DNA of 20,705 nt from the IMG/VR virus record IMGVR_UViG_3300032738_000122, positions 1 through 20,705 of that record. One strand, written 5' to 3'. The stretch comes from a virus. Shown here piece after piece: positions 1 through 8,505 of this stretch. The notes below the pieces were generated by a model, which saw nothing but the letters and a program-made list of their open reading frames with translations, was not told the DNA's origin and did not search any database. Within the stretch, counting starts at the first letter, position 1. Every line of letters begins with the position of its first letter. The position numbers were made by a program, and so were the translations under genes.

Positions 1-2603
1 TCACCTCTTTCAGCAGTACATTTAGCAATAGCAACGCCAACAGTAGCCAGAGGAGTTGAAGGTGAATAACCTAGGTTTAACACATCAGATCCAGTAGCAT
101 TATCTACGAAGATATATCTACCAGTTGTAACTGGAAGTTGAGAAGTGCCATATTCAGCACCACTGTTTCCATTTACATAGCAGTTACCTGGATCAACAAT
201 ACCATCACCTAAGTCATTTCCAAAAATAGATCCTGTAGCAGCAGCACTAAACTCTATTGCATATTCAACTGCAGCAAAGCGGAAAGTGTTTCCCTTTACT
301 AAACAATTGGTATGTGCAAAAGCTGAAAATACTGCAGCATCATCCCAAGAAGCAGCAATTGTCAAACCATCGAAATAGTTATTTTCGATTTGTATGCCAG
401 CACTGATACCTTCAATATCAATAGCCCTATTAGGACCGTCAGCAGTTACAACCCAAGAACAATTTCTGATAATCGTGTCGGTTGAAGCAGCTACGATAGT
501 TATAGAACTAGCATCATTTGCACCGTTTACGAATCGGCAATCTTCGATAACAGCATCAGTAGATTCGATATTGAGCTGAGATGTAACGGCAGCTGTAGAA
601 GCAAGCCATAACATATTCTTAATCCGAACATCGGTAGCGGTAATTGTAATACCATCTACAACACCGTTAACAGCCAATGACGGCCTATTTGCCCCAGAAC
701 CTATACCAAGCAAAGTAACACCAGCTACATTAAAAGTCGTTGCGGTTGCAGGTGTTTCTGCGTGTCCTGGCATAGCAATAATATGATCGTTATTATCAGC
801 AGTACATAAAGCCACTGCTGCATCAATAGTTGCTAGAGCATTTCTAGCAGTAAGGCCAGTATTGGTATCAAGTCCGCCATTAGAATCAACAAACACATAC
901 TTACCAGTTGTAGCTATTTCACTTTGTAATTCTCTACCAGTGGTATTTTGAATTGTATTATTGCGAAGGGTTAATTCCCCTGCGTTAATACCAAATTCTG
1001 CTGCATTACCAGCAATAATATTGTCTTCAATAAGACCAGTTGCAGTAGTAGAAGAACAAATAATAGCATGAACACCAGCCGCTACTTGGTTAAGTAAGTT
1101 ACCCTTGATAACGATTGTGGTATTAGCTTGGTCGGATGATATTACACCATCATCCCAAGAATTCGTAATACTCATACCATCAAATACGTTACCCTCAATC
1201 TCTGCGTTAGTGATAGCACCAACAGCACAAAGAATAGCTTCATCAGGTCCGTTAGCCGTTATTCTGAACAGGTTGTTCTTAATAACAGGTTTTGCACAAG
1301 CACCTAAGAAGGTAATACCCTGAGCGTCGTTAGCACCTTGCTCAATAACACAATCATGGATATATACATCGTCCGCACCAGCTACCAACTCAATGTTACC
1401 AATGGTATTAGCTGTATCGCCTTCTCCAAATTGGACTCCAGCGATCTCAATATCATCAGCGTCAATTCGTAAAGTAGCAGCAGTACCACCAGCAAAACTG
1501 TTTTTTAGAGTTGGTTTTACTTCGCCGTTACCCATACCAATGATTTTGATTCCAGCAATGTCAGCATCAATCTGGACTAGAACGTCTTCAGCATGACCTG
1601 GCATTAGAACGATTGTATCACCTTGGTTAGCTGTACAAAGATCGATTGCAGCAGCTAATGTTGCAAGCGGTTGTGAAGGAAGTCCACCTGGGTTAGCATC
1701 ATTACCACCAGTAGAGTTTACATAGTAAACATCTCCAGTAGTAGTTTCTGCTGTCGCACTTCCAGATGTTGATTCAGGTTGGATAACCTGAACTGATCCA
1801 CCAGCTCCACCAAAAGGAAAATAAGCACAAAGTCCGATAACATACGGTTCACCACCAGCATTATTTACTACGATACCAGTTGCAGCGGCATGATTCAAAA
1901 GACCAGTTCCATAGTTAAATATATTAGACTGGATTACACAGTTGGTATTTGCTGCGGCATCAAGGTCAAGTGCAGCATCATCCCACTGGTTAGTGGTAGA
2001 ACCACCATCAAAATAACAACCAACAATAGCAAGTCTTTCAACAGCAGCTATACTTTGGATAGCACTGTTTGGACCATCAGCAGTTACTAAGAACTTGTTG
2101 TCTGAGATTATAACATCATCACCTGTGCCTGCGACTGTGATAGACTGAGCGTCGAACGCTCCACATCTAAACTCACAACCAACAATTTCACAGTGAGTAT
2201 CCGCAACATCTATTCTTGCTTCAGGAGCTGCGGTAGTTGATGCTACAAATATAAGGTTTTTAATCTTACATGAGTCAGCAGTAACCTCAATTAAGTCAAT
2301 TGTAGAAACAGCAAAGTTAGCAAGTAATTTTGGCCTATCGTCTCCAAAACCTAAACCAACAATCGCTATCCCTTCTACGTCAAGGGTGATAGCTCCTGTT
2401 AATCCTGCGTTTGCAGCAGCATGAGTCTCGCTATGATTAGGAAGAACATAAATTACATCCCCCCTGTCAGCAGTACATCGACTGATCGCATAATCAATAG
2501 TTGCAAACGGAGTTATTGGGCTTTCCCCACTGTTCCCGTCTGAACCACCAATCGCACCTTCAGCTATCGCAGTAGTGGAGTTTCCTACAAACCAAACTTT
2601 ACC
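1..2603 (-). repeat. Tandem protein-level beta-helix modules (three complete, one partial)
   Basis: Translated modules begin at about 2603 (GKVWFVGN), 1736 (GDVYYVNS), 905 (GKYVFVDS) and 122 (GRYIFVDN). The period shrinks from 867 to 831 to 783 bases, that is 289, 277 and 261 residues. Shared landmarks recur in order: the opening strand, a P-x-A-T segment, CTA(D/E/N)-x-x-D/G, P(G/N)H, and later FDG followed by WDD. DNA identity is low, so this is an old internal duplication and not an assembly repeat. Confidence 0.75.
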
Positions 2604-2672
2604 AGTAGACTCCATACCTTGTGCTGAGATTAATTGGTTAACTTTTACAATATCAAAATTCGTTACTCCCAT
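1..2672 (-). CDS. Modular right-handed beta-helix structural protein, C-terminus beyond window
   Basis: One open frame runs from the ATG at 2672 to the left window edge with no stop, so at least 890 residues are present and the C-terminus is missing. A very strong SD (GGAGGAGG) lies 5 bases before the ATG. The protein is rich in G, A, T, N, D and V, with many short strand-turn repeats typical of parallel beta-helices. It consists of tandem modules beginning near 2603, 1736, 905 and 122. Each opens with a cap of the type G-x-Y-x-F/Y-V-D/N, then G-x-D, P-x-x-P-x-A-T-I/L and GD-x-I-x-x-x-P-x-H, as in pectate-lyase-like and tailspike helices. Each complete module later carries a FDG-x6-WDD motif. 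Because it directly follows the major capsid gene it is probably a virion component (fibre, spike or capsid-bound protein). The exact role is inferred. Confidence 0.8.
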   Translation of the reverse strand, partial: MGVTNFDIVKVNQLISAQGMESTGKVWFVGNSTTAIAEGAIGGSDGNSGESPITPFATIDYAISRCTADRGDVIYVLPNHSETHAAANAGLTGAITLDVEGIAIVGLGFGDDRPKLLANFAVSTIDLIEVTADSCKIKNLIFVASTTAAPEARIDVADTHCEIVGCEFRCGAFDAQSITVAGTGDDVIISDNKFLVTADGPNSAIQSIAAVERLAIVGCYFDGGSTTNQWDDAALDLDAAANTNCVIQSNIFNYGTGLLNHAAATGIVVNNAGGEPYVIGLCAYFPFGGAGGSVQVIQPESTSGSATAETTTGDVYYVNSTGGNDANPGGLPSQPLATLAAAIDLCTANQGDTIVLMPGHAEDVLVQIDADIAGIKIIGMGNGEVKPTLKNSFAGGTAATLRIDADDIEIAGVQFGEGDTANTIGNIELVAGADDVYIHDCVIEQGANDAQGITFLGACAKPVIKNNLFRITANGPDEAILCAVGAITNAEIEGNVFDGMSITNSWDDGVISSDQANTTIVIKGNLLNQVAAGVHAIICSSTTATGLIEDNIIAGNAAEFGINAGELTLRNNTIQNTTGRELQSEIATTGKYVFVDSNGGLDTNTGLTARNALATIDAAVALCTADNNDHIIAMPGHAETPATATTFNVAGVTLLGIGSGANRPSLAVNGVVDGITITATDVRIKNMLWLASTAAVTSQLNIESTDAVIEDCRFVNGANDASSITIVAASTDTIIRNCSWVVTADGPNRAIDIEGISAGIQIENNYFDGLTIAASWDDAAVFSAFAHTNCLVKGNTFRFAAVEYAIEFSAAATGSIFGNDLGDGIVDPGNCYVNGNSGAEYGTSQLPVTTGRYIFVDNATGSDVLNLGYSPSTPLATVGVAIAKCTAERG

Positions 2673-2697
2673 TTTTCCTCCTCCTTTTTAGGTTTAA

Positions 2698-2788
2698 GAT
2701 GGAGCTGGTTCGTTTCCGACAGCCATCTCCATCCCGCATCCTATGTGGTTCCTTTCGGACAGCCACGTCGGTTAGTTTAAGCCAACCG
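2698..2788 (-). ncRNA. Tandem RNA hairpins with GAAA loops between capsid and beta-helix genes
   Basis: On the transcribed (minus) strand, two neighbouring hairpins (2743-2768 and 2698-2733) share one design: a GAAA tetraloop on a 3-bp stem, an asymmetric internal loop with CTG opposite a single A, then a TGG/CCA stem. The loop-closing stem is TCC/GGA in one and TCG/CGA in the other, a compensatory C-G to G-C change. The second hairpin has a further 7-bp stem (GATGGAG/CTCCATC). A third simple hairpin (2769-2788, CGGTTGG/CTAACCG with one G-U pair) sits upstream. None is followed by a U-run, so they are not typical terminators. They lie in the leader just before the SD of the beta-helix gene. 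Confidence 0.5.
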
Positions 2789-2800
2789 TAAAAGCTAATT

Positions 2801-3688
2801 TTACGTTCCAGGTGTTCCGGCTATCCCCATTCCAGTTGCCCAAGCAGTTGATAATCTGTTTGTAACTTTAAACAAAGCATTACCACTCTTGAAATCATCA
2901 TCGCTTTCAAACTTTGGTTTCATTCTCTCGAAAAAATAAGCATAGTGCTCATCACATTCTACAAACCAAGCTTTTGGATCTGTAAAATAATGTCCAACCA
3001 TAAAAGACATATCCATATCAAGGAGCACATTCTTATCGTTGTGTGCCGTACCAGATTTCTTTTGAGATTCTAAAATTACTGAAGCATTAAATCTGTTGGC
3101 AGGTGCAACCAAAACTCTTTTTGGCATTAACGCAAGATTAGTACCACCAGCATCATTTGTGGTTTCAATTAATGTCAGCATAGACTCAATAGATGCAACT
3201 GACAAATCAGCGTCAACGGCCAATCTATTACTCCAAGTTCCGCCTCTTGCCCATGGATGAGCCACAGCACAAAGAGTCGAACCATCGGGCCCAGCAAGAG
3301 CAAACGCATTATTAAATACATTTGCAGCAGAAACTTCCATCCTTTGTCTTATAGATTTTCCCAAATAACGTGAAGCATTTTTGATTATATTGTAAAGATC
3401 ATCGTCATATAATTCAAAAGAAACTTCTATCCCATAAGAATAAGTTGAATGGATAGTTGTCTGGTCGAACCCCTGTGTAAGATCAGCGAAAGCAGTATCT
3501 GCGTTCTCTAACTTAATAGGAGCAATTCCCAGCCCTTCCATCGTCGTAGTTAACTCAGAGTGTTTCTTTGAGGTCTCCAGGTTGAGTATTTTATCATACT
3601 CTTTTTCACGCTGTTTAAAGCCATCAGAGACAACCTCATACACTCCCTCTACTAAAAGATCACTAAATCCAGGTTTAATCATTACCAT
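2801..3688 (-). CDS. Phage major capsid protein
   Basis: The 295-residue product is predicted to be the main shell protein of the head, probably HK97-fold. Support comes from its length, its place after the scaffold-like and decoration-like genes, and its sequence character: an N-terminal FSDLLVEGVYEVVSDGF helix, a central EVSFELYDDDLYNII stretch, a segment with NVFNNAFA and then CAVAHPW, and a C-terminal region resembling the capsid of the gpT/Mu-like and related groups. The start at 3688 is preceded by AGGAGGT, 11 bases upstream; the second ATG two codons later is too far from it. Family membership is recognised from overall pattern only. Confidence 0.8.
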   Translation of the reverse strand: MVMIKPGFSDLLVEGVYEVVSDGFKQREKEYDKILNLETSKKHSELTTTMEGLGIAPIKLENADTAFADLTQGFDQTTIHSTYSYGIEVSFELYDDDLYNIIKNASRYLGKSIRQRMEVSAANVFNNAFALAGPDGSTLCAVAHPWARGGTWSNRLAVDADLSVASIESMLTLIETTNDAGGTNLALMPKRVLVAPANRFNASVILESQKKSGTAHNDKNVLLDMDMSFMVGHYFTDPKAWFVECDEHYAYFFERMKPKFESDDDFKSGNALFKVTNRLSTAWATGMGIAGTPGT

Positions 3689-3719
3689 TGTAAAATTCCA
3701 CCTCCTAAATTATTTTATA

Positions 3720-4226
3720 TTATACGTCAACTGATGTTGCTGCACGTCGTAACGCGTGAATGTTCCAAACGAAACATTTTCGTTGATTTGCTCCTACTTC
3801 AGATGCTTCTCCTGTTACAGGATCAACACCAGTAGCCACAACCTTAACAACATCTTCTGTAGTCGCATCCTCATTTATCTCCATGATTCCAGTAGTCCCT
3901 TCAATATCAAAACAGTTAGCGGTTGTTCTGCAAGTATTAACGTCCGCTAAAGCTCCATTACCAGAACACTGTCCTTCAAATACTTGATCCGGATTATCAT
4001 AAATCCAAATTGGATCATCAACAGTCGAAGCGGTAACTGGCGAAGCTGCAACCCCAAGAGGTGTTCCTGAGTTTGCCAATGCGATAGAAACTCTTCCAGC
4101 ACCATCTTCAATAACCGCATCTCCAATAGCAATAGTCTCTCCTGCTGCTACCGGCCATACCTGAGTTTTATAAAGAGGATAACCTCCTGCTGGTCTAAAA
4201 CCGTCTGGTCTATTTGCATTTGCCAT
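3720..4226 (-). CDS. Capsid decoration or head-stabilisation-like protein
   Basis: A 168-residue beta-rich protein beginning MANANRPDGFRPAG. The ATG at 4226 fits the SD GGAG 10 bases upstream; a GTG three codons earlier touches the SD and is not usable. The pattern of an N-terminal arm, then VAAGETIAIGDAVI and GVAASPVTAS, resembles small beta-tulip or jelly-roll cement proteins encoded next to capsid genes, which add to the outside of the shell. It sits 31 bases upstream of the capsid gene in the same operon. Function is inferred from position and composition; a head-completion role is possible. Confidence 0.55.
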   Translation of the reverse strand: MANANRPDGFRPAGGYPLYKTQVWPVAAGETIAIGDAVIEDGAGRVSIALANSGTPLGVAASPVTASTVDDPIWIYDNPDQVFEGQCSGNGALADVNTCRTTANCFDIEGTTGIMEINEDATTEDVVKVVATGVDPVTGEASEVGANQRKCFVWNIHALRRAATSVDV

Positions 4227-4241
4227 TCTTTTCACTCTCCT

Positions 4242-4853
4242 TTATTTATAAGTTCTATCAATACTGCTAAAGGCTTGAACAACTCCAGTTCTATGGGCTA
4301 ATCCTTTATTCGTCTTATCAACATCTCTAACCAATTTATTCTTAACCTGAGTTGCACTATTAGCCACTTTAGCATCTAACGCTTTCCGTTTCTTTTCTCT
4401 AGTTTCTATACGAGCACAACAAAGGATTAAATCCTTAAATCGTATAAAACTCTTATCTGGTGAATGATCTATATTTACACGCAATCCACTAAAATCAGGA
4501 TGCTTTCTGTCTAAAACATTCCAAATGTCTGTTCTGCCAGTTCCTACATCCGATTCCCTACACCAACGATAATAATAATTTGGATTGCGATTAATAACCT
4601 CAAGACCATCTACACCTTCTGCTACTTCTTCAATTTCAAGGAAGGGTTTATTTTTACTGACCTCAATTACTTTTGGTTCAGCAACTTTCTTCGCCTGAAT
4701 ATCAGGCGTTTTCATGTCAGGGATAACCCTTGGAAGATCCTTTTGGATCTCGGTTGCCTCCGAAAGTTTTTCAGCTTTCTTCTTAGCCCAAACCGCCTTA
4801 ATACGCTCGCTATGGGCTTTCTTTTGTTCATCGGTCATTTTTTTACCACTCAT
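4242..4853 (-). CDS. Conserved-type phage protein of the head gene cluster
   Basis: A 203-residue protein whose ATG overlaps the stop of the scaffold-like gene (ATGA), indicating translational coupling. The first 30 residues are a basic helix rich in K and A (DEQKKAHSERIKAVWAKKKAEK). Residues 93-97 read YYYRW. The later stretch with DIWNV, FSGLRV, FKDLILCCARIE and KKRKA recalls a poorly characterised family often found between portal and capsid genes, which has a YRWV motif, a glycine-containing middle and a final LM-R-x-P-K-like segment. That resemblance is from memory of the pattern and weak. A role in head assembly is inferred from neighbours only. Confidence 0.6.
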   Translation of the reverse strand: MSGKKMTDEQKKAHSERIKAVWAKKKAEKLSEATEIQKDLPRVIPDMKTPDIQAKKVAEPKVIEVSKNKPFLEIEEVAEGVDGLEVINRNPNYYYRWCRESDVGTGRTDIWNVLDRKHPDFSGLRVNIDHSPDKSFIRFKDLILCCARIETREKKRKALDAKVANSATQVKNKLVRDVDKTNKGLAHRTGVVQAFSSIDRTYK

Positions 4854-5800
4854 AAGAATCTACCTCCTTTTCGCTTTTTAGCTTTTTCAATCACCTTTTT
4901 AGGATCGGCACCCATCTTCGTTACCCAGGAAAGTTTCTCTTCATGGTTTTCACCAAGCAGAGAAGTTAAACTTTCAGTCTCACGTCCTGCAACAGTCGTT
5001 CCTGGATTTTCTACCGAATTAGTTCCTTTTTTGACAATAGATCTGTGTGCTCCGTCAACAGCTTTCTGTTTTATCCTCGGAAGTTCCTTGTCAAGCAAAT
5101 TCTTTTGGGCTAACTGAACCGCTATCTCTATCCCATCAACGCTATGCAATACCCTATTCGACTTAACAACTCTATCGGTTTCCCGATATAAAGCCGACTT
5201 AGGGTCTTTTAGATCTGGATATTTCTCCATAGCCTCATAACGCTTTCGGTCAGTAGCAGTCATAGCCTGAACCGCTGCAAGGGTTTCCGTCTGGCTCATC
5301 CGAAGCAACTCGTCCATCGCCACTTTATCACCCAAAGTAGCAGCTTCCATAAGCTCCTCTTTGGATTTCGTTGGTGATTGTGGAGGCTTCTCGCCCATGA
5401 TGTTCCCATTGGCATCAACAGCATATTTCGATTCAACCTGATTCATCAGCTTGTTATATTTGTCCAAACTTGTATCAGCTCGACTACGCTCGCTTGCCAA
5501 TGCTTCCTCTTTTAGCCTAAAACCTTCGTCCGCTTCTTCCTTAGTCTTATACGTCCCAACATAGAAATCTTTATCTGGGGTGTTCCCTTCTGGCGTTTCT
5601 TTACCCGAAGAGGCCTCTTCTGAAACCCTTTCGATACCATCGTCAGTATTGGTTTCAGAAACCTTCTCGACTGGAGTTTCCGCAGACCCAGAGCCAGTGT
5701 TCCCTTCGGTTTCCACCGAAGAGGTTGGTTTATCCACTACCGCAGTTTCTGCAGCAGCTGTGGGCGTCCCGCTTTCTTCTCCTAGTTCTCTTATTACCAT
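4850..5800 (-). CDS. Putative scaffolding protein
   Basis: A 316-residue protein with an acidic, low-complexity N-terminus (about residues 1-75, rich in E, T, S, G and P), helical charged middle regions and a strongly basic C-terminal tail (KKVIEKAKKRKGGRFL). Acidic or helical bodies with a basic, capsid-binding C-terminal helix are typical of tailed-phage scaffolds, which guide procapsid formation and then leave. It lies two genes before the major capsid gene, the usual place. The start is preceded by TAGGAGGG with 11-base spacing. No protease gene is seen within the window. Assignment rests on composition and position. Confidence 0.6.
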   Translation of the reverse strand: MVIRELGEESGTPTAAAETAVVDKPTSSVETEGNTGSGSAETPVEKVSETNTDDGIERVSEEASSGKETPEGNTPDKDFYVGTYKTKEEADEGFRLKEEALASERSRADTSLDKYNKLMNQVESKYAVDANGNIMGEKPPQSPTKSKEELMEAATLGDKVAMDELLRMSQTETLAAVQAMTATDRKRYEAMEKYPDLKDPKSALYRETDRVVKSNRVLHSVDGIEIAVQLAQKNLLDKELPRIKQKAVDGAHRSIVKKGTNSVENPGTTVAGRETESLTSLLGENHEEKLSWVTKMGADPKKVIEKAKKRKGGRFL

Positions 5801-5869
5801 GTCTTCTAATCCCTCCTATTTTTTATTTTATTAAACCCGCTTCGACCTTTTTTAAATAGCGAGTCTTAT

Positions 5870-5962
5870 TCATTCTGGTCCAGAAAAGAGTTTAATATCT
5901 TTATCCCTCTCAAACTCTTCAATGGTCTCATCAACCATCCGCTCTAATTCTTTTTCATCCAA
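5870..5962 (-). CDS. Possible 30-aa ORF between the 97-aa ORF and the scaffold-like gene
   Basis: A short acidic frame starts at a TTG that overlaps the end of the 97-aa gene by 8 bases. It encodes a helical peptide containing KELERMVDETIEEFERDKD and ends at TGA. The amphipathic, charged composition looks like real protein, but no clear SD is seen. An internal ATG eight codons in is an alternative start. It could also be the remnant of a once longer tail of the upstream gene. The stretch between it and the scaffold-like gene holds only that gene's SD. Confidence 0.3.
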   Translation of the reverse strand: MDEKELERMVDETIEEFERDKDIKLFSGPE

Positions 5963-6248
5963 GTGACAGCCCGCTTGGGGGTTGTCCCAGGGTCGGTGTT
6001 CCGCCAATGCCTTGTCCTCCCATTTTTTGTTGACTTAACATCGCTAATAATTGTTTTAATAATTCAGGTGGAAGTTGCCCAGTCTGTAATAGCTGCTCAA
6101 GACTAGCTTCCGAACCACCCTGTCCTTTCGGCATATTAGCCATCATCTGCTGGATAAGCTGAATTGGTGCTTGTCCTGGCATCTGTGGACCTGGTGTAGG
6201 TGGTCCCTGTGGCCCTTGCGGTCCTTGTGGAATTGGTAGTCCTGGCAT
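5955..6248 (-). CDS. P/G/Q-rich small protein downstream of portal
   Basis: A 97-residue protein with a collagen-like opening (repeated P-Q-G-P-Q-G), then an amphipathic helical part with IQLIQQMM and LEQLLQTGQLPPELLKQLLAML, and a glycine/proline-rich tail. Its ATG overlaps the stop of the 81-aa gene (TAATG), so it is coupled to it. The composition resembles the low-complexity C-terminal tail of the portal two genes upstream. It may be a detached portal-tail domain or an assembly helper; no enzymatic motif is visible. Confidence 0.6.
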   Translation of the reverse strand: MPGLPIPQGPQGPQGPPTPGPQMPGQAPIQLIQQMMANMPKGQGGSEASLEQLLQTGQLPPELLKQLLAMLSQQKMGGQGIGGTPTLGQPPSGLSLG

Positions 6249-6493
6249 TATTCTTCTCCTCCTAAATTCTCTCGTATGTCTTTTGGCTTATCGATAAAAA
6301 GTTCAGCGGCCTCCATCAAAACTTGAAGTCGATGAACTTTGCTAGGGTTTTTAAACGGGTCAGTTTCCCTAAGCTCCTCATCCCAAGTAGCTATATCCTC
6401 AAGCAACGACTGCTTAACCAACATCCAACCTGAATGAGTTTGCAGTTCGGCAACATCGCTATCTTCAAAAGAACCTTTACTCATCATGACCAT
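6248..6493 (-). CDS. Small helical head-cluster protein, function unknown
   Basis: An 81-residue protein coupled to the portal gene by TAATG, with GGGAGG about 10 bases before the start. Two further in-frame ATGs lie at codons 3 and 4. The sequence has a helical HSGWMLVKQSLLEDIATWDEEL segment and a second helix ending in FIDKPKDIRENLGGEE. Small proteins of this kind with an H-x-GW motif commonly sit between portal and scaffold genes in phages, but I cannot name a family. It is probably a head-assembly accessory. Confidence 0.65.
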   Translation of the reverse strand: MVMMSKGSFEDSDVAELQTHSGWMLVKQSLLEDIATWDEELRETDPFKNPSKVHRLQVLMEAAELFIDKPKDIRENLGGEE

Positions 6494-8505
6494 TATCCAA
6501 GCCCTCCCAGCGGTCCTTCAGTAGCACCTTTAGCCGGTGAAGTCCCAATAGTTTTTGATGCGGGTGCTGTGGTTCTACCAGCCTGCGGCATTACTCCAGC
6601 CGGTCCTGGTTTAGCCAGCGGACCTCCTGGGCCCGCACCAGCAGGGGGTACTGGTGGTGGCGGAGCAGCCAGGAAGTTGTCTTCAGGCCGATCTTCACCG
6701 AATGTTCTAAGAACATCCATAAACGCTTTGTACAAGTTTGGTTTTACTGGTTTGCCTTCTTCATCAAAAAACGGAGCCTCGGCATATTTAGCCAGTAGTT
6801 CAAACTTCTGCAATTTTTGATGACGTGTAACAATATCGTTCTCCATGTGAGCCAACCCTAGTACCCTAATATCAATACCGTCAGTATAAATCTGTTGCGG
6901 GGTTACTTCTACCCACGGCTGCGTTGCTATCTCTTTCCCTGATAACGGGTCAATGTTCTTAGCATCCCATTGGATAGTCCAACTCTTTTCACGGTTCAAT
7001 ATATCCATGACATAGGCACGTTGTAGATACTCAGAAATAACGCCACGTGATAAGCGTTTAAAGATTATCTTGACCGACTTATACGCTTCTTTTATCATCG
7101 ACTGCATCTCGGTAGCCGACGGTGTTGGTGATATTTTCTCACCAGCCATAACACCTTTAAGTCGTGAAGTCCTGATAATATCTGCCTGGACCTTGGTCAT
7201 TAAGTTCTCAGCAGCAGTAATATATTCAACTGGCGGTCTGATGAACTGCAAGATTTCAGAGATAGGTCGGTCAACTTCTTTCAGTTCAATAATTCCGTGT
7301 GGTCTGATTGCCAGCTGTTTCTTTTTCTTGATATATTTCATATTAGCGGCGATCATGCAATATAGACCAAAGCTGTTAGCGTCTAAAGAAAGTCTTCTTC
7401 TGGAAGTAAGTTCCTTGTACAGAAGTTCTACCAACTGCAATAGACCTATACCGTCGACACTGCCTGGTTGTGGAATAAAAGCGTGCACGATATACGGTGG
7501 TTTTGTGTACGGTGTTGGCTGAACCCTAATTACTTCAGTTCGGTTTATAAGGGTCACGATACACAGTATCTTTTTCCCTTTTATCTGGAGCGGGATATGG
7601 TGTGCTTCCATCAGCTCAACGTCGCCATCAGCTTCCACCATCTCGTCATAATTGACCTCGGCCTTATCTTCCATCTCGTCGGTAGGTCGGTTACCTATCG
7701 GGTATTCAGTCTTCTTAGCAGCCTCGACATTATCATAAAGTTTCTTCTCGGCTTGCACCAGTACATGGCTCCAGTTGGTATCGATAAGTTCTATGAACCA
7801 GCTAGGTTTTTTAGCCCTGTAGTACAAACGTCTGCCGTCAACAGGATAAAAACCTGGATAGTCCTCGGTATCGATAACCTCTTCCAGCCCTTTCTTGGTC
7901 TGCTTGGAGATTTTAGTTCCTTCTTCGGATTTTATATCTTCATTGATGTCTTTTACGACCATCCGAGTTTCTTGTTGCATGACGTATGGTGTCTTTGCCC
8001 AGAGCGTCCCGCATTTGAACATCTCCCTGACACTCAGCTCGAAGTTGCCTTCAAAGTCGGTAGTATCCCAATTTTCTTTAAGCACCTTACGGATAACACG
8101 GCTTTGGCTTGGTGAAATGTTTTGTTTTCTGCCGATAATATCAAACGGGCGGTCTATAGAAACAAGTCCGTCCATAGTCAGAGCAACCCAGTCTTCAACC
8201 AGGTTAAACCCGTCCATCGGTGAGACTTGTGCCTTTGTTTCTGCGTCGGACAACACATCACCACCACGATACATCTCCTCGAAATTGTCAAGACGGTCAA
8301 CCTTGTTCTTATGTTCTTCTTCATTGCCGGTAAACCGTGATAACACCGCTTTTTTAGCTTGTTCTTTTAGATCTTCGGTCAAGGGCAGTGTACCGAACTC
8401 CATCTTCTGGGTTATAATCTGCTCAATCGGCTGTTTTTCCATCTCTTTCTCGGATTTTTCCAGGCTTTTGGTCACTTTCTTAAAATCATTTTTCTTTTTT
8501 GCCAT
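6493..8505 (-). CDS. Portal protein
   Basis: A 670-residue protein predicted to form the dodecameric ring at the packaging vertex, through which DNA enters and leaves. Evidence is its size, its place immediately after the large terminase, and a portal-like middle region with HAFIPQPGSVDGIGLLQLVE, a long helix (LYKELTSRRRLSLDANSFG) and later helices (ATEMQSMIKEAYKS). The start is set at ATG 8505 (MAKKKNDF), with GGAG upstream at a longish 15-base spacing; an ATG 20 codons upstream would overlap the preceding gene and gives an unlikely N-terminus. The last 50 or so residues are a P/G/A-rich low-complexity tail beginning with PPPPVPPAG. Confidence 0.85.
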   Translation of the reverse strand: MAKKKNDFKKVTKSLEKSEKEMEKQPIEQIITQKMEFGTLPLTEDLKEQAKKAVLSRFTGNEEEHKNKVDRLDNFEEMYRGGDVLSDAETKAQVSPMDGFNLVEDWVALTMDGLVSIDRPFDIIGRKQNISPSQSRVIRKVLKENWDTTDFEGNFELSVREMFKCGTLWAKTPYVMQQETRMVVKDINEDIKSEEGTKISKQTKKGLEEVIDTEDYPGFYPVDGRRLYYRAKKPSWFIELIDTNWSHVLVQAEKKLYDNVEAAKKTEYPIGNRPTDEMEDKAEVNYDEMVEADGDVELMEAHHIPLQIKGKKILCIVTLINRTEVIRVQPTPYTKPPYIVHAFIPQPGSVDGIGLLQLVELLYKELTSRRRLSLDANSFGLYCMIAANMKYIKKKKQLAIRPHGIIELKEVDRPISEILQFIRPPVEYITAAENLMTKVQADIIRTSRLKGVMAGEKISPTPSATEMQSMIKEAYKSVKIIFKRLSRGVISEYLQRAYVMDILNREKSWTIQWDAKNIDPLSGKEIATQPWVEVTPQQIYTDGIDIRVLGLAHMENDIVTRHQKLQKFELLAKYAEAPFFDEEGKPVKPNLYKAFMDVLRTFGEDRPEDNFLAAPPPPVPPAGAGPGGPLAKPGPAGVMPQAGRTTAPASKTIGTSPAKGATEGPLGGLG

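Noticed and set aside
394-2090. Several plus-strand ORFs of 60-70 codons
   Set aside because: They lie antisense to the continuous beta-helix gene and lack SDs; they arise from its codon pattern.
2769-2788. Rho-independent terminator after the capsid gene
   Set aside because: The hairpin has no following U-run on the transcribed strand and is followed by further structured elements and a strong SD.
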